The translations under genes and the position numbers were made by a program. Under the pieces are notes generated by a model that saw only the letters and a program-made list of their open reading frames with translations, had not been told where the DNA came from and searched no databases. A stretch of DNA of 64,000 nucleotides from Strix aluco (Eukaryota; Chordata; Aves; Strigiformes; Strigidae). Positions 34,601 to 49,600 of this stretch are shown in pieces (positions within the stretch are counted from its first letter, which is position 1; every line of letters begins with the position of its first letter). The stretch is from contig NC_133931.1 of assembly GCF_031877795.1 (NCBI RefSeq), positions 70,717,429-70,781,428 on the forward strand. The letters are read 5' to 3'.

Positions 34601-37600
34601 CACTTTATTGTAAAGTGTGCAGCCCAGGGAAGGTGACATCTACAAATCTGTTGCACCTTATATTGACTGAAGAAGTTAGATCAGTTCGTTCATCAACACA
34701 CGTCCTTAAACTTTCCTGTTTTTTCTGCTGGACCCCACCTCAAGTCAGGATAAGCTCTTTGCATAAATTCTGGATAGTTAGACTTCACTGACTTATTTTT
34801 TGGCTGGTAAAGCAGCCTGGGTAAAAAGTTATTTTTCATTGCTGAAGTGGTCAGTGCTACTGCAGAAATACTTCAGTAAGAAGGAAAAGGGATTTGTCAG
34901 TAAATATGATTTGGTGGGGATTTTGTTGGTTAACTTGTGTGATTCAAACATCTTCTGTGGTCTGAACTTTTAAAAACTAAATTTAAGGTGATGAGCTAAT
35001 TTAAACTTTAAGCAACTTCTCAATATCTGTAACCTCAACCTCTGAAAAAGAGGAAGTTCATACCTGTGAAATGAATGGATGGTATGTTAGCTTAAGTTTA
35101 TAAAGGGGAAGGAGGTCATTTGTACTTGGCAGAATACAGAAGAACTATAGAGGAAGGGAGAATATACCGTGCTGTAAAAACTCAATTCTGTTGTGGGCAT
35201 TTTTTTCCACATCTAGTAAACTTTCTTGAGCATCATGACTAAACAGCAAGAAATAGGTAATTCAGTGGGAAACATTTATGCTGTGGTAGCTGGATATGTT
35301 TTCATCTAGGAACTCAAAAGGTGCCAAATTACTTACTCATCAGCTGTTATGCAACTCAGTCCTCCACCCCATTTGCTTCCCCTCCCTGCCCCATACCTTC
35401 CAGAGCACACAAGGAAGAGAACTGCGGTAGACCCATAGCTCTTCAGTGAGGACCTCGCATTTAGATACTTCTGAGATTCATCAAAACAGTCCTTAAACCC
35501 CTTTTGGAAAAACCTGCTGTAAGGTGAAGGCGTCACAGATTTCTTCTCTTTATATGCTGTAAATCCACAACTTAAACACTGTGAAGGTCACCAGCTTGAA
35601 TGCCAGCATCCTATGCTATGTTATCGTTGTAGCCTGCTTTGTGTACACAAATGAGCTCCCAAATTCTGAGGGGCATCTTGAAGTTATTGCCAAGCTTATC
35701 CATTTTATCTTTTCCTTTAAAAACTTTTGTTTCAAAATTCAGAGTTTCCTTCAGGCTGTGGGCACCCAGATGATCCTGTAATATTTCAGTCCTCACAGGA
35801 GCTCTCTTGGAGAGACTTGAAATAGTTGCACTGTCACCTGTGTATTATAGGTATGCCGTTATTATTTGGGTTGGAATCCTGGACTCATTGGGTTATTTTT
35901 ATTTCACCATAAATTCAGTAACAGTTACTTCTCATTTAAATTGTTGCTGGAATGCCTAAATATAATTTATGAAAACTGTAAACTACAGTATATAGGAAAC
36001 CTGCAAACCAACACAACTGCCTTCATAAATTACTTTTTAGACTGGCAACAGAAAGCTAAAACATACAGCCATGCCATCATACAGGTATTGCAGGTGTGAG
36101 AGCAAACAGCAATCTTTGTGATACGAAAAGCGTCTTTGTCTGTCAAGAAGTCCTTAAAGGAAATAGATCACATTTTGAAAGAACAGCCCAAATACCATGG
36201 AATTTACTTCTGTTAAAGCTAAAGAGAATCTCTTTACTATTTACCTCTGGCCACTGACCTCTCCTTGTCCTACAGACTGCATGTTTCCTGCCTTTCTCTT
36301 TGGAAATAGGGAGAAGAACTTTCCCATTAAGGCTTCCTGTATACCAGGAATACTTTGTATCTGTTCTGTCAGGTGCTCCATCTGCTAAGCATTTAGTCAA
36401 ATGCAGAGATGTTGTTCTCAACACCTATTTAGCTTTAGTGGTTGGTTCAGGCTTGGGTCAAAAAAGTGTATATTTCTGTGTATGATTGCTCTAAATAAGA
36501 AACTACTACTAACTTTACAAATATCAAGAAGAGTAAGTACCATGACTACAATAACACTATTTCTGTAAGTACAATAAAACTCCAAGTGGAAAAGATCCTA
36601 ATTTTGGTTGACTTTAGTTTTGTTCATTGATACAACTTTGTGTATTTGTTCTATGTGGGCTTGAGTTTTTTTTCATTTTTAAGGTCTCTGTGTCCATATA
36701 CACAGGAAGCTATTTTATTCTGGAACCTTAATGGGTTTTTTTCCCCATAACCTTCAGAAGACTTCAGAGCCCCTTGCAGACTTTGTCTTTTCAGAAAAGA
36801 GCAGTTTTCATGTTAGATATTACTTCATTAGAAAAGGTGTGAGTTCAGAACTTTGTGAGCATGTTCATTTGAGTAAGGCAGCTCCTGAAAACTAAGCCCA
36901 AGATAGCACTTTTCAACCTTTAACCTTCATGGTAAGCCCTAAATACAGAATGCACAAGAGAGCAACTGCTATTAGAAAAAGAATCTGTATTTTTTGCCAT
37001 AGTAGGAAAAAATGATGTAAATGGTTATCCCACTGCAAGTCAACCTGTATTACACAGCCCACCTCCATGTAAATGCAAACAGCCAGTTGTACTGGCTCTA
37101 TAGGCTGCCATCTCAGTGTGTCAGAGGAATGTATGTGATGGGATTTTGTGTTGGTTGAGGGAGAGGCCAAGTGAAAGCCTCAGGTTTGGCATTGGCTACT
37201 CTTGCCACAGATATGTCACTCTGCTGTTTTTTCAGTGATGAAAATGTAGCTGCCTACTCAAAAATGTGTGTATGGATACATTTTAGAACAGTATTTAGTG
37301 CCACATTGCCATTCTGTTGCTTTTTGTGTTCTCTGACACCTTGTAGACCAGTAGTGATGCTGCCAGCATAGCTTTATCTACTGTATGGTTGTAACTGTCA
37401 AGCATCATTTAAATGGTTTGTTAAAATACTTTCTTCTATTGTATGTTAAATAGCACTCCATGTCTTGATTTGAAACAAGGTTTCCTCACCCAAATTTGCT
37501 TAGAAATAAAGAGGTGAAATACCCTTTTTTTTTCCCGTTATCCTGAGAAGTTCACTGACACCAATTGTATGTGTTCAGCTCATCAGAAAGAAACCTTTTT

Positions 37601-40600
37601 CCGCTTATGCATCAGCGGGTGCTTGAAATGATTGCATAGGAGTGATGGTTCTGAAATCAGTTGGAGCTGCCACCCTGCCATTAATTAAAGCAGTACTGAA
37701 TTTTTACAGGCTGTCTTAAAAAAGGCTGTTTTGTGCTAGAGCAACTTTCCGTTGGTTAGCGTAATTGTGGCATTCTGGCTGCCCTGCAAGGCAGAGGTTT
37801 TGATGAATTACTGGCAGTACTGTTTGAATTGCAAGCACCCGCTCAAGAAGGTGGAGTACAGCATGCGTCACCTGTCTCCAGAATGACTTGTAATGAGCTG
37901 GAGTTGGGGATGAGAGTGACTACATTGAGTACAACTGACACTGCTAAAGAAAAAGCGAGAATAATGACACTGGCAACGTCAGTTTTGTGAATTGAGGGAT
38001 TATCTGCCGTTGCACATTAGAATTTATAATTTAAGGGTGGTTTTAATCTTTCAGCATCTTGTCTTTGCTACCTGGTAACAATCGGTCTTGGACAGTTCAA
38101 TTGATGAGCAGAAAAGGCTAAGTTTATGTTCTATTTATTAAGCATATTGCACAGTTCTGCTTGTTTCCTTTAGTTGCTCAGTATGCCAGCTGTCTGAAGC
38201 ATTTTCGTGCATGCTGCTTTTTGTTCCTGCCCTGACTTTGCTCTAGTCCTGCTATTCCTTGCCTCATATACTCATATACTATATCTCCAGGCTTCCCTAT
38301 GTTTCGTCTTGTCTTCTCATCACAGTCTCATCTTGTCCACCTATTTAGTATGTTTCTTAGCTTCTCTTTACAGACCTTTGGCCCTGCTCCTGACTATTTA
38401 TTGCACAGATTGATTTGGTACAGCCTTTGAATTTTCAGATTCCTGTCTATTTACTGAACATGAAAATACATGGTGAGAGTAAAGGTCTGTGTAGCCTTGT
38501 GCTCTGTTTTCAAAAGTGGTTATGAAAAGAGTTTACAAGGAAAGACAAGTACGGAGCTAGCCTTCCCTTGGTATGTACCTTCAGCTTCTTACTGATAACT
38601 GAGAATTTCACTCTCACTTAAATTGTTGGACTTGGCCAATAAGAGCCCGGTAGTTGGTGTCTTGTAGGATCTTAAGTTAATGTTAAAACAAGAATTCTGT
38701 CAGCTTTTTGGTCTCATCCCTAAGGAAGTAAGACTTAATACAGTCACCCTATTAAGCTAAGATTGATGTGATGAGTTGAAATAATGATGGCTTCACACAT
38801 ATTTGAAAGAAATCTGATGGTTTAAAACATATTAAGTTCTGCAAGCTGCATAAAAATAGCGTCCGAACCGTGAGAAAAGAAATAAACTTGTCTTGCAGCC
38901 TATTTTGTATCATATAATTCAACAGGCAGGACAAACCCATAGGAAACCAAGCTTTCAGTTGTCCCTGTTCTTTTTCAGCATACCATCATAGTTCTTCTTT
39001 GCACGTGAGTGTGTTGCTGTTTGTGGTGGTGTCCATTTGTAAGATAACTTGCACTGTGTTATTTTGGAGCTTGGTAACATTGCAGTAGCTTGGAGTTGGG
39101 AAGGTTGTAACAGTAAATCTCCCAGGTTAATACTGCTTGCCTGTCCAGTTCTTGGACAGAGATTACATGAGTGATTAGAGACTCAAAATTGGTAAGTTGT
39201 CTACAGTCTTATGTTTCTGTCATACTGCCCTGAGTAGAATCTATCTGCTTGCCTACTTTTGTGTGTTATAAAGAAGATCCTGCTTGTGGCACATCCTCAG
39301 ATAAGAGCCTCCGAGCTCTGGAATTATCTTGTTCACTCCTTGGCCTGAAATAACCTCAATTCCATCATTTGGGCCTAATGTAAAAGAAACTTCAGGGTGA
39401 AGACTGAGGATGTTTGGGTCTCTTTTGTCTTCTTTTACTTCATAATGTTGGTTTTTTTCTACAGAATAGTAATTTGCAGCAGTAGGGGAAACTCAGGACT
39501 AGCATCACTAAGAAACAAAACGAAGTCTTGAAACCAAGGATGGCTTCCTTCACATTTTTTATTGCTTGTTCTGGGTTTTTGTTTGTTTTACATTTTTTGT
39601 GTATAGTTGTTTTGTGGTTTGTTTTGGGGTTTCTGTTTGTTTTTTTAACCTTTCCACAGCAGTAACCCCAGCTAGCCCATGATGATCTTTGCTCTCCTGG
39701 CAAGCATTGTTCTATGGATATTGTCTAAGAGTAGGGAAAAAGTGCAAGAGTATGGTAATTTTTCTCTGATATACTGTCTCCTAAACTTCAACAATTTGTG
39801 GGATAGAAGCAGTATTTCTGAGGCTGGCTGAATGTTTGACAAATTGCTGTAAGGTGTGATGGATTAGCTTCACAGAACCATAGAAGGATTTTGGTGAGTT
39901 GCTGGCTAAACTGCCAGTGGGGTAGCAGCAGAACCAGCAGCTTTTGCTGGCTACAGGACTGTAATTCCTTACAGTGTTTTTTTTTCTTCACACTTTAAGC
40001 GCTGGCTGATCCATTAATGCAGTAGGTCTGTCCTTGACAAAAGAAGATTGATTATACAACTAGTGTCAGTGAACTCATCTCACAGTGGTTGGAAAGATTA
40101 AAACTGTATTTTATATTTGTATTTGAGGCGAGTAGAATATCTAATGATTTAGTGACTCTTAAACTTTCAAATCAGATTAGAAGGTACAAAAGTGATAAAA
40201 AGGTATTTGAAGGCAGTCTGCTTAAGTAAAAGCATAAAGTAGTGTATTTGAAGATGCTTCTCTTGTAATGCTTTCTGACACTGCAAAAGAGTTGTATATG
40301 CTACTTATTTTGTAAGTGGGCCTCAGTGTCCTTGTGACAGACATGCATGGAGAGGATATTGTGGACTGATTTCTGATTCTTGCTCACTCTCATTTTGTGT
40401 CTGGCTATGTATAAGATGTTTCCCACTGAGTCAGGAAGAGTATGCCTGAGATCTGATTTGTGTAGTATGAGGAACAAGCAAACAGATGACAGCTCAGAAA
40501 ATAAGCATGCTTTTACTTTTGATGATGCTGATTTCCCCAGAAAAGATAACATAATCTGTGTATGGAATATCTTTGATGGTGTACTTTCAGTGAAGCTGAG

Positions 40601-43600
40601 CTGTCATAGAAGACAAAAGTTCTAAAGACAGTGGCAGTTTGACCCACAGGATGTCCTTTGGAAGCACATGCTTAGGGAGATTCCTGATACTTTGCTGGGT
40701 TGGGGATGGCTATAGATTTTGTGATTTTTGTAGTAGGAGGAAATGGCTTATAGTCAGCCACAGCTGATTTGTTGCAGAAAAATACGCATAATACGTACAA
40801 TCATGTGTTAAATTCTGTGATGTATGTGTAATGGTCTATTAAAAATTGAACAAGTACAAAGCGTGAAAATTGTGAAAATGGTTTTCTTCACAGGAATTCA
40901 TGAAAATATTTCAATGAAACTGTAATAATTCAGCTGAGTATTTAAGTTTGCAATGTAATGTAGTAAAGTAATTATGTACTTGTACCAAAACTTTTGTCCA
41001 GAGGTCTACTGGGGGTGCGGGCCGGGGAGGAAATCTTTTTCAAACAAAGGGGAAATAAAGGATGGTTTGCTTGTTTTTGTTTTCCCTCCTCTTCAGCTCT
41101 AATTAAATACATCCGACCAGTATTTGTATCTCGGTCAGACCAGGATTCTCGCAGGAGAACTGTCGAAGAGATAAAGAGGCGTGCTCAGTCTGATGGTAAA
41201 TGGCCACAGGTACTGTATGCCACTACTGTGTGACAGATGGTATTTGGCATTTCCAGGCTTTGGATATGCAGTTTTCTTTTTTCCTTGTGGGATGCTTTAG
41301 ATGGCTTGTGGGGGTGGGATTTCCCCCCTCTCTTTCTAGAAAACATGGTGTAAGACTCTTACCTGAACAAAACACTGTTTTTTTCATTGAAGTGTCTTTC
41401 AAGAGGACACTGAATAAGTACATGGGAAGACAACTCTACACTAAATAGATAGACCACAGCAGCTTTAGAAAGTCCTCAAAGAAGAAAAATCATCAGGTGC
41501 TCAGCAGAGTATCTTGGAGTATTATGTGTTCTTGCCCTGCTCAAGATTTTGGCATACAGTCATTGTTGGAGATGTGATACTGGCCAAGACAGCCCAAGGA
41601 ATTTAGACGTTCCAATAACCAGAGTACACCTCTATTGGTCCACATGATGAAAACATTGCTAAAATAAGTGGCTCAGGGTTTTTTCTGCACCTGAAATGTG
41701 ACTATTTATAATGTGCCTCAGAAGAGAGTAATGGAAAGGAAGGGATGACTATCGAACACCTCCATTTTCTAGAAGCATGTGATTATTTTGAAAATTTGAA
41801 GCATTCTTGTGAATTTTTCAGATTAAGATATAGTATGCCTTTCATGGCATTGTTACTACTACAGTGGTTACGTCCACATACTGGACTACAGCAACATTAT
41901 AAACAATGCGACAGAAAGGTGATACACAGCTTTCACATCATGACTTTCATCAATAGGTTTCAAAGCACTTGAAAAAGTAAATATTCTTGCAGATGAAGAA
42001 ACTGAGTTGCAGAGCTGAAGTGATTTTCAGAATATCTAGCAAGCTAGTACCAGAGTGGGCAATAAAACTAGTAATGTTGATTCTAGTCTGTCCCCTATAT
42101 GTATTTATTTCCTTTAGTTCCTTTAAATGTCTTGTTCTGTAACTCAAAAAAATTTCAGCAGTTCTTGGCTTTTTGCTGTCTGAAACTTTTTTTACAATCA
42201 AACCTCTTCCTCTGAATTTGGTTCAACTTGAGCATTTTTTGCTGTGTTAGAATTCTGTTTAGATATTTTCAGCCTTGATCATTCTGACATCTGTGCACGT
42301 GCCAAGTAATAAATGCAGAAAGAAAATAAAAATCTTCCTTTTCTTAGCCTGTAAGCAGGTAGCTTGGGAGCAGGAATTTTGTTTTGGTGCAGAACAGAAC
42401 ATGTTTTCACCAGCACCAAAACATTTTGGGAAAATTCTCTTGTATTCACAAGTGTTTCCGGCTGCTGTCAGTGTTCCAATTGAATAGAACTATTACTGCA
42501 GGTCAGGAGGCAAATTCACAGATAAAGAAAAGTATTACTGAGACAGAACTTTACTTGACTTCTGTATTGAACACTCTTTTTTTTTTTTACTCTGAACTGT
42601 TTTTCCCTGAAAACTTTTTTACTGTAATCAGTTAATGTTAGCTTTGAAAAGATGTGTTTATAAATAAATCCACATTGAAATAGTTCTTAAAAGTCAACTT
42701 TTTTTTTACTTCAAGATAATGATATTCCCAGAGGGCACTTGCACAAACCGATCCTGTCTAATTACATTCAAGCCTGGTAGGTATGATGCTCATTTCTCTG
42801 TTCTCTACAGAATGTTCTTGTATCTTCATTTCCTGAAATACCACTTGCATTGTAATTTGCTTGCTGTTGCAGAAGTTGAGTTAAAAATCTTGCAGTAAAG
42901 TGGAACTGAAATAGAAATTTTCTTATGCTACAAAAGGATTGTGATTCCACTGTTGAGCAAAACATTTTAGATAATTCAGATTTTTTTTTTTCTTGGCTAC
43001 TGAGATGCATATGAGATGGAGGACTAATGTTTCTTACTGGGTTTGAGGTTGTGGTCTTTTTTTTCTTGCCCCCTCCATATCCTATTTTGGGTCTGTCCTG
43101 CAGCATTTAGATACTTAGCTTAAGATATCAGCGTGTATCTATTTCAGGCTGCTGCAACATTTGTTGCTGTGTTGTATGTGGTTGATTCCTCTCCAGCTCT
43201 TCTGTTGAGTTGCATTCTGGTGAAGATGGCAAAAGAATCTTGCTGGTATAGCACTGTAACAGACCCTGTCATTTTTTACAATATTAGTTTATTTAAAATC
43301 CACATTCTAAGCTCCTTTCCATTAGTATCGGCCTTTTGGCTTATCAAATTAGTAGAGGGTATAACACTGAACATTGTTGCAGCTGTAAACTGCAGTTACA
43401 GTAGGGAGAAATGCTAATACTGCAGTGAACCACCAATTTTTAATGTAAAACTTGCCTTTATGATGTAGGTAAGGAGATGGTGAATGAGGAGGTTGCAGTG
43501 AATGAGGCAGTTGTGAATGTGTGTTTTTGACTTTCTATTTTTTTGCCTAGCTCATTGTGTTCTGGTCTGTGTGTCTTCTATTCTGTGTTGCTTACAACTT

Positions 43601-46600
43601 ACAAATTGCTGTTAGAATATGACACAATGAGCACTGTGATTTCTCGTACTGATTCATTTGGCTGAAGGAATCTCAGTATTGTTTCCCAAACAAACATGCA
43701 AAAAGCTTTTTTTTCCTCCCCTCTCAGCTCTTTACCTTCTTAGATGAGTGGTGGTTAGGAGAACATCCACTTCTTTCGCTCTCTGTTCTCCATCTCTCTC
43801 TCTTTCTCTCTCCGCCTGAATCTTGGCCATGCTTTGAAAAACAGCCTGAATCCTTCATTAAAGCTGTAATTTCCTGCCCTCCCTCTGTGCCATAGACATT
43901 CCAGGCACCATACACTTTCTGCCTCAAATCCCCACTCTATCTTCCTATCCACTGGTCTAGTACATGCTGTTGTCTGCCTCTTGACTGTCTCACTTTTCCT
44001 ACTGGAACCTGCTTCTGTACCCATCCAGCCTTCCAGAAATCCTTTGCCTCAGAATTCCTCACTTACATAAAAGTACTTCAGGTCTCTATTCAAATAACTG
44101 CTTTCAGGATGCCTTTCCCCATTCTACTCATGTGACCTACACTCCTTGCTCTTACTACACAGTTTTTTGGGTTTGTGTTTGTGCAAGCTAGTCATACAAA
44201 CACACTAGTCTAGTTTCAGTTAAACAGCGGTCTTGCCATCTACCACTCAGATTTTGTCATCTTCAGATTCTTTCAGAAGTTGATTAGGCTGTTGTTTTTG
44301 GAGACTGAATAGAAGGTACCACTGGGCCAAGAACCAAATCTCTGCAGGATCCCATTCAGACAACCTTCATTTAAAGATGTTTATACTCCATTAACAATTA
44401 CTTTTACATCTGTGCAAGTATTCTGTAAAGCAAATGTAATGCTAAGAATACAGTATACTTCCATTGTTCAGTTCTTAATTTTAATTAAAATATTGGGCAG
44501 AACTTAGCAAATTGCTGTAAAAAACATAGTTTGAGTGAAGACTGTCTTTATTAATTGTTTTCATGAGAAAAAGATGTTTAGAAAAATCTTGAGCAAGAAA
44601 GTTACGCTTATTTAATCTTTGTGCTAGAAACCCAAGAAAATTGTTAGTAAATGACACTTAATGATCTTGTGCTACTTATCAGAACTATAATTTTCATATG
44701 AAATGGATACTTCTGTACAGTAGCTCTAGTTTAATACCTTCTGTTAGATTTTCCATAGCTGCAGAATAAACAAGTAAGCCCTTCTGAGGGGAATTAAGGT
44801 GGGAGAAAAGAAGTTAAATTAATTCTGTTACTTCAGAGATGATAAATTTCCTGTAAATCAGTGTTGATCAGCTAAAAATGGAAAGCTTCTTTTGCATAAG
44901 AAAGCTTAGACTCTTCACCAAAAAATACTGTTGACTTAATATATTGACTTACCTATCTTGCACATACTCGTGTTCTTTTAATCATTTATCAAGCTGAATT
45001 TGGTACTGAGCTTTGAATTGTGTACGTGACAATTATTGCAAGTAGTAGAGGATAATTTAGAGAATGCAAGCAAGCATTCTTTATTTATCTTCTGAAAATG
45101 GGGGAATACATTGTCATTCTTCAGTCCTTGCTTTTTTGATTGCTTTTGAGGCTACTTTTGGGTTTTATGCATAGGAATTAGTTGATAGTAAAAAAAATAC
45201 CAGCCCAGTAATTGTGTAATTTTTTTTCTTTACTGCAATAAATTTCTTTTGTACCAAAATGCACTATAAAGTAATGATGTGTCATATGTGCCTTCTAGGA
45301 GCATTTATTCCTGGAGTTCCTGTACAGCCGGTGGTTTTACGTTATCCAAACAAACTGGTAAGTTCAGCTTGCAGTAAATATGGGGCATTTTCTTTTAAAT
45401 ACATTGCACTTCTGTAATCTTTTAGATTGGATAATTAGGTTTAGAAATTTGGAAAGCGTTAATAAATGGTTATTGGCTGAGTATGTATTCCTTAAGCCTC
45501 TAGCAATATAAATAGTCTTAATTGAGACAGTTTAAATGTTTCTGCTTGTATTAGGTTACTCCTTTAAAACAGTGCTCTGAAAGTTATCCAGGTTGTTACA
45601 AGTACTGTACAAATGACAAGACAAATGTCAATTTCTGTCAAGGATCTGTGTTCCTGTGTGCTCCCTGTTACTGCAGTGTATGCTGGAGTTTTCTGACTCT
45701 CATTTGTTGCTGGAAGATGTTTCTGTACCTCCTGCCTGTGGGGGTGTTTGTCACAAATGAGTTCTACTAGCTAAATGATAATAGAGTAATGTGTTGGGGA
45801 CCTCGGCACCTTCATAAGGTGTCTTGTCCATGTTTTGCATTCACTGTACGCCTGTCTAAGGAACGCTAGACACAAGCTAATTTGGAGTAGTGCTTCAATA
45901 TAAATCACTCACATAAATTATATGTGCAAATTATAGTGTTTGTTTACAATATCTAAATTAAACAATTGTTACAAATACTTGTGAAGATCAGAATCATAGA
46001 CTGGTTTGAGTTGGAAGGGACCTTAAAGATCATCTAGTTCCAATCCCCCTGCCATGTGCAGGGACACCTTCCACTAGACCAGGTTACTCAAAGCCCTGTC
46101 CAGCCTGGCCTGGAACACTTCCAGGGAGGGGGCAGCCACAGCCTCTCTGGGCAACCTGTTCCAGTGTCTCACCACCCTCACAGGAAAGAATTTCTTCCAT
46201 CTGATCTGAATCTACCCTCTTTCAGTTTAAAACCGTTACCCCCGTCCTATCACTACACTCCCTGATAAAGAGTCCCTCCCCATCTTTCCTGCAGGTCCCC
46301 TTTAAGTACTGGAAGGCTGCTATAAGGTCTCCCCAGAGCCTTCTCTTCTCCAGGCTGAACAACCCCAACTCTCTCAGCCTGTCTTCACAGGGGAGGTGCT
46401 CCAGCCCCCTGATCATCTTTGTGGCCTCCTCTGGACCCACTCAAGTAGGTCCACGTCCTTCTTATGTTCGGGGCCCCAGAACTGAGCTCACTTGATGTAC
46501 TTCAAGATCAAGCCTTCAGGAAAGCGCAGAAGAGGGATTTTTTTATATATTATTCATTTTACCTGATGTAGATACTTTTGTGTCCTACTTCAGCTGTCTA

Positions 46601-49600
46601 CATTCCTCAGTTAATTAGAAGATACTTCCTAGTGAACTTTGCTAGCTTTTATACTCAAAAGTTTCTTTCTGAGTACTCGGGGGCTATTTTCAGGCCCAGT
46701 CTGTCCCCTTCTAAAATAGAAATTATTTAGGGGACGGTAAAGTAAAATAAAATAAGGACTAACTTGCCTCCTTGCTGATGCATGTTACATCAGAAGATCT
46801 CATGTCATCTCTCTTCGAGTAGCCTATTAACAACTCCTTGATCTAAGAATTTCATTTCCTCTTGGTACCCGAGCACTTATGTTTTAAAATGTTTCCATCC
46901 ATTGTTCTTTCTGTCAATTTACAGGTTGATATAAAACATATGCTTGATTTAAAAAGAAAAGAACCTAAGCAATGTTAATTTACATAGACCACCATTTTCT
47001 CTTGAGCGAGACAAGATGTGATGGCAATCAACTAGTTTGCAGTAAGAAACACAGAAATTATCTTTGTGGATGCTGTGACAAGTATAACAGCCTGTTATGC
47101 TTGCATAGTATTAAGTGCATTGTAGCAGGTTGCCTGTGACTTCTCATTACATAATTGTTTTGTTTTCAGGAAGAAAGATGCTTTTCTAAAAAATATTTTT
47201 AAGCCTTTCTTGCACTGCCAGTTTAAATTGCAAATATGCACGTGCCTTATGTCATACTAAATATACCTTGTTACTTTTGGTTAATATTAAACTTATAACA
47301 ATATAAAGCTATCAAACATTAATTTGCAGATATCTTCAAAAATCCAGTTGCATACTGAAATGTCCTTATTGCCTGTAGTACATAATAGGGAATATCTGTG
47401 AACCAATATTAAATGTTCCTTATGCTCTATTAACAAAAATTGTGAGATTTTTACTTTAAATCAATATAAATTCTAATGAAAAATTTCATAACTTTTTATA
47501 TTACTGCAAAATGTCATAAAAGAGACTCTTAATATTTATATAGATATGTATTGGAGTTGGCCTGAATCTGTGTATGAAACTGTCCTTTTTCCTACTACTT
47601 TTAGTTGCTGTAAAACAGTTTTCAGTGCCTTGCCAAGTCACTGAACCTCCTGCAGTCTATTTCCACTACGCACTAATGGGGAGGTGATAATTGCTATTCC
47701 TATTTGATTTTTAGATCAAAATTGCTGCAAAAGAGTTTCAGCAAAGTTAGAATGAGAAGAGGAAGGAGGAGTATGATGTAATACATGAAGGTCAGATTTA
47801 TTTTGGCTAGGATGCAGTTAAGAGTTAGGTAGCAAGTAAGAACAAGAGAGTAGGGAGAGAACATTGGTTTTTATACACTAAGGCAGCATTTCTAGCAGAC
47901 TTTAATTGTCTCGGGCTTCCTGTTTGTTGTCTTGTTTGACAGCTGCATATTATAATTTTAGGTTCAGGAAGGAATTTCTTAAGATCTTTGCTTAGCCAGT
48001 GAACTCCAGATATGCGTTCTGTGCAGTCACCACACTGCTTTTAGCTTGAACTCCCTGCTGTGATCTACCTTCAGAGCTCCTAGATCCACAGTACACATGA
48101 GAACAGTCTTGGACTTGAGTGCAGCTGACTGTTTTGGGAGGCTTTTCGAGATCAGAGCCTGGGGTGAATGTAGTAGGTGTGTGTACTCTTACATGTTTCT
48201 TTCCTCGTACTCTATTCAAGAACTAGGTTCTGCAGTGGACTGAAATATGTAGCAAAAGAGATGATGTAAATTCAGTTCTTTTCTAGCAAATAAATCTAGT
48301 TGTGGTTGCCATTGAGAACTCTTCTAGTCAGGGTTGCCCCCTGAATACCTTTCTTCTTTGGGCTTGTGATTGCAGTAGATGATGTCTCTGGTCCTGTATC
48401 AGTGTTTCTTTAGCAGTATGTTAGTATGTTACTCCTCTTGATGCATGAGCAGAATGAAGTTGTAAGGCTTAGAATGTTGTCTAGACCTGAAATTCAAAAT
48501 TTGCTTCTGTTTATCTAGTTTGATAGTATTTTGCCTATTGGATGCTTGACAGCTGTTATGTATATTCTAATTAAAATAAATGCTCTAATGTCTCCATCCA
48601 TAGGTTCTACAGCAATCCTTTTTGCAATTCGTTCTTACACTAAATGTCTTTGTGTATACTGCTTTTTCTTCATTTGAGTTTTCTATCAGAGTACTGGTAA
48701 TTATGAAAGGCAATATACCTCTTTAAATATCACTGTAAATAGATTAAATATCATCACTGTAAATAGATTAAATATCATCACTGTAAATAGATTTTTATGT
48801 TTCAAGTGTCTTCCACAGGTGACTGTGCTATTTAACAAGAGGTTTGGCAGCATCGCTTGTCCAGCTTTGGTGTATCAGGGTTGACTGAGCATGTAAACAC
48901 AGCCAATCTCCTGTTTGAAGTTTGGCATGATTCTCAGTATCCTCTTGTGTCAAATACAAGTTATATGGAAGATGTACTTCCACACAGTTCAAAGGATTCA
49001 TTATCTAGACACAAAAGTTTCAAAGTGTACTCAGAATGCCATCAAAGTAAATGCTGTCCATACGCATAAGCTGCTAGCTGTGATAAGTATAAAAGGTATC
49101 TAAACTAGGTATGGAAGATACTACTTCCTGTTTTCTGCTTGCTGTTTTTATCATTAAAATATTGTATGTGCTGGCAGGAGTCTCATACAAAATAGGTCTG
49201 CCTCTTGCAGACCAGAATCCTGCTTTTCTACTACCTGGCATTTATTGTCATCCCTGCTGCATCATGGTGTTCTAGATGAAAAAAAGTATGCATGTCTGCT
49301 GTGACATTCACATTGGGAATTTCTCACAGGATTGTTGATGGATATCTGGCTTATTTGAGTTTGTCGTGCCAACTAGCCAGCACAATGGCTGGATTCTGAA
49401 AATACCTATTTGCTGTTCAGTGATCCATTGCCCAGGCAAGGTACCTTTATAGAGCTCACTTTTTTTTTTTGTCTCCCTCTGCACTGTTGCAATTTACAGA
49501 GCTGCATTGGATGTGTAGTGGCAGATCTAGTCTCTGATTAGAGAAATTATCAGCTACCTACATGGCAATGGTCAGGGTCTTTCAATGAAAGTTCCTTGTG

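Larger units (their letters stand above)
42777..45298 (+). other. LPCAT1 intron 5
   Basis: A 2.5-kb intron holding the pyrimidine-rich segment (43755-44160) and the ancient CR1 relic (44235-44445). Confidence 0.85.

Noticed and set aside
39870..39895. TTCACAGAACCATAGAAGGATTT as a possible CR1 3' end
   Set aside because: Only about 20 bases resemble CR1 and the expected following GGAAGGGACC block is absent.
46056..46440. Open frames on both strands in intron 6
   Set aside because: They lie inside a CR1 LINE copy and are broken element sequence.
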